Source: Brachionus koreanus | Lineage: Eukaryota; Rotifera; Eurotatoria; Ploima; Brachionidae | Length of the DNA: 23,834 bases | Reading direction: 5' to 3' | Assembly (NCBI GenBank): GCA_016987375.1 | Contig: PJRA01000343.1 | Coordinates: 740,246-764,079, forward strand | Shown: in pieces, positions 23,189 through 23,834 of the stretch | Position numbering within the stretch: the first letter of the stretch is position 1 | How the letters are laid out: each line of letters starts with the position of its first letter | The notes under the pieces: generated by a model | The model's database searches: none | Seen by the model: the letters and a program-made list of their open reading frames with translations, nothing else | Told to the model about the DNA's origin: nothing | Position numbers and translations under genes: made by a program

Positions 23189-23752
23189 ATCAGCGACGGC
23201 AGTAACTGGTGAAATAAATGGTAACAAGATAACTTAATAAAATTTAAAAGTGATCATACGAGCCTTGAGAGAAAGAAACGATCAGGTAGACCAACCATCC
23301 TCGATCAGAATGAACCTTTCCACATTAATTATCGACCATGTCTTGTCACATTAATTTGATTAATAAAGCTAACAGACGTTGTTCAGTTGTTGCTTTCGAT
23401 TAGACAATGATACATTGAAATCTTTAGGAAGCCTCTAAAAAAAACCTCTAGATGAACGGTTTTTCAAATGCATCATTGCTTGTGACGAGAAATGTATCGT
23501 TTTTCAAAATATTCCTTTTTTGATCAGCCTAAAGCTAGGTTTGTTTCTTCAAGATAACGCTAGACCTCATACAGCTAGGAAAACAATGACAAAAATAGAA
23601 GAACTGGAAAAATCGAACTTCTTCTTTGTCCAGCATATTTTTCTGGAGGACGACAAGTCGATGAAGGGTGCCGTGACTCTGATAGATGGCTAAAGAATGT
23701 AGAGAATTATGGTTCATATTTTGAAGATAAACTAACTATTGCTTTTTTTTGA
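23189..23752 (+). mobile_element. Mutated, internally deleted mariner-like transposase relic
   Basis: Mariner landmarks appear in order. KFKSDHTSLERKKRSGRP, with SGRP at 23282-23293, ends the N-terminal DNA-binding part. ACDEKC (about 23478-23495) is the first catalytic Asp region, normally T(G/C)DE.W. FLQDNARPHTARKT (23544 onward, DNARPH at 23553-23570) is the second. After a frameshift comes ELLLCPAY (23615), and after a deletion DRWLKNVENYGSYFED (23681-23728) near the C-terminus, ending with TGA at 23750. The region between ACDEKC and QDNARPH and the PD...F third-Asp region are largely missing, and several stops interrupt it. Terminal repeats of the mariner itself were not found. Confidence 0.88.
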
Positions 23753-23759
23753 TAAATTA

Positions 23760-23834
23760 ACACTCAAAAACCGGTTGTTTTTTTTGACCCTTTTATTTAA
23801 ATCTTTTTAAATACTTTTTTTCAATGAAAATAAA
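23760..23834 (+). mobile_element. Left end of another MITE copy, cut by the window edge
   Basis: It begins ACACTCAAAAACCGG directly after TTAA (23757-23760). It matches the left 75 bases of the intact copy at 3923 at all but about five positions by eye, in the same orientation. The close match suggests this copy is younger than those at 2828 and 8516. It starts eight bases after the mariner relic's stop codon. Confidence 0.85.

Noticed and set aside
23535..23717. Minus-strand open frame of 60 codons
   Set aside because: It lies opposite the mariner transposase relic and is a shadow of it.

Overview
This window looks like nuclear DNA of an AT-rich invertebrate animal. Base composition is strongly A+T outside exons, there are canonical GT-AG introns, the larger gene is a metazoan-type PH+RhoGAP protein, and the non-coding DNA holds decayed LINE, mariner and MITE sequences. 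The very low GC, the Ser/Asn-rich proteins and the short TTTTAG-type acceptors would fit a monogonont rotifer such as Brachionus. That is inference; a flatworm, cnidarian or arthropod is not excluded. No bacterial operon, CRISPR array, rRNA or tRNA was seen.

Layout. (1) 460-1560, minus strand: an apparently single-exon gene for an unrecognised 366-residue single-pass membrane protein with a long, charged, Ser-rich tail. (2) 1561-9779: about 8 kb of AT-rich DNA between genes. It holds three copies or fragments of a TTAA/TA-flanked MITE (2828, 3923-4153, about 8516-8714) and a decayed LINE reverse transcriptase (6778-7470) followed by a perfect 8-bp hairpin. (3) 9780-18060, minus strand: five 3' exons of one gene that join in phase into 1317 residues. 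They encode a PH domain followed by a RhoGAP domain and resemble the ARHGAP21/ARHGAP23 family. The PDZ-bearing 5' exons expected for that family are not in the window. (4) 18061-23834: presumably one intron of at least 5.7 kb of that gene. It carries a second LINE fragment (about 22629-22821), a mutated mariner transposase relic (23189-23752) and, directly after it, the left end of another MITE copy (23760 to the window edge).

The RhoGAP protein is expected to switch off Rho-family GTPases at membranes or junctions. Its active site keeps the arginine finger, the catalytic Lys and the Asn, but departs from consensus at two other conserved places. The membrane protein has no recognisable domain, and nothing here links its function to the RhoGAP gene. 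The most noteworthy points are the MITE family, the unusual RhoGAP active site, the NAGNAG acceptor and the orphan membrane protein. I found no clearly new multi-gene system.
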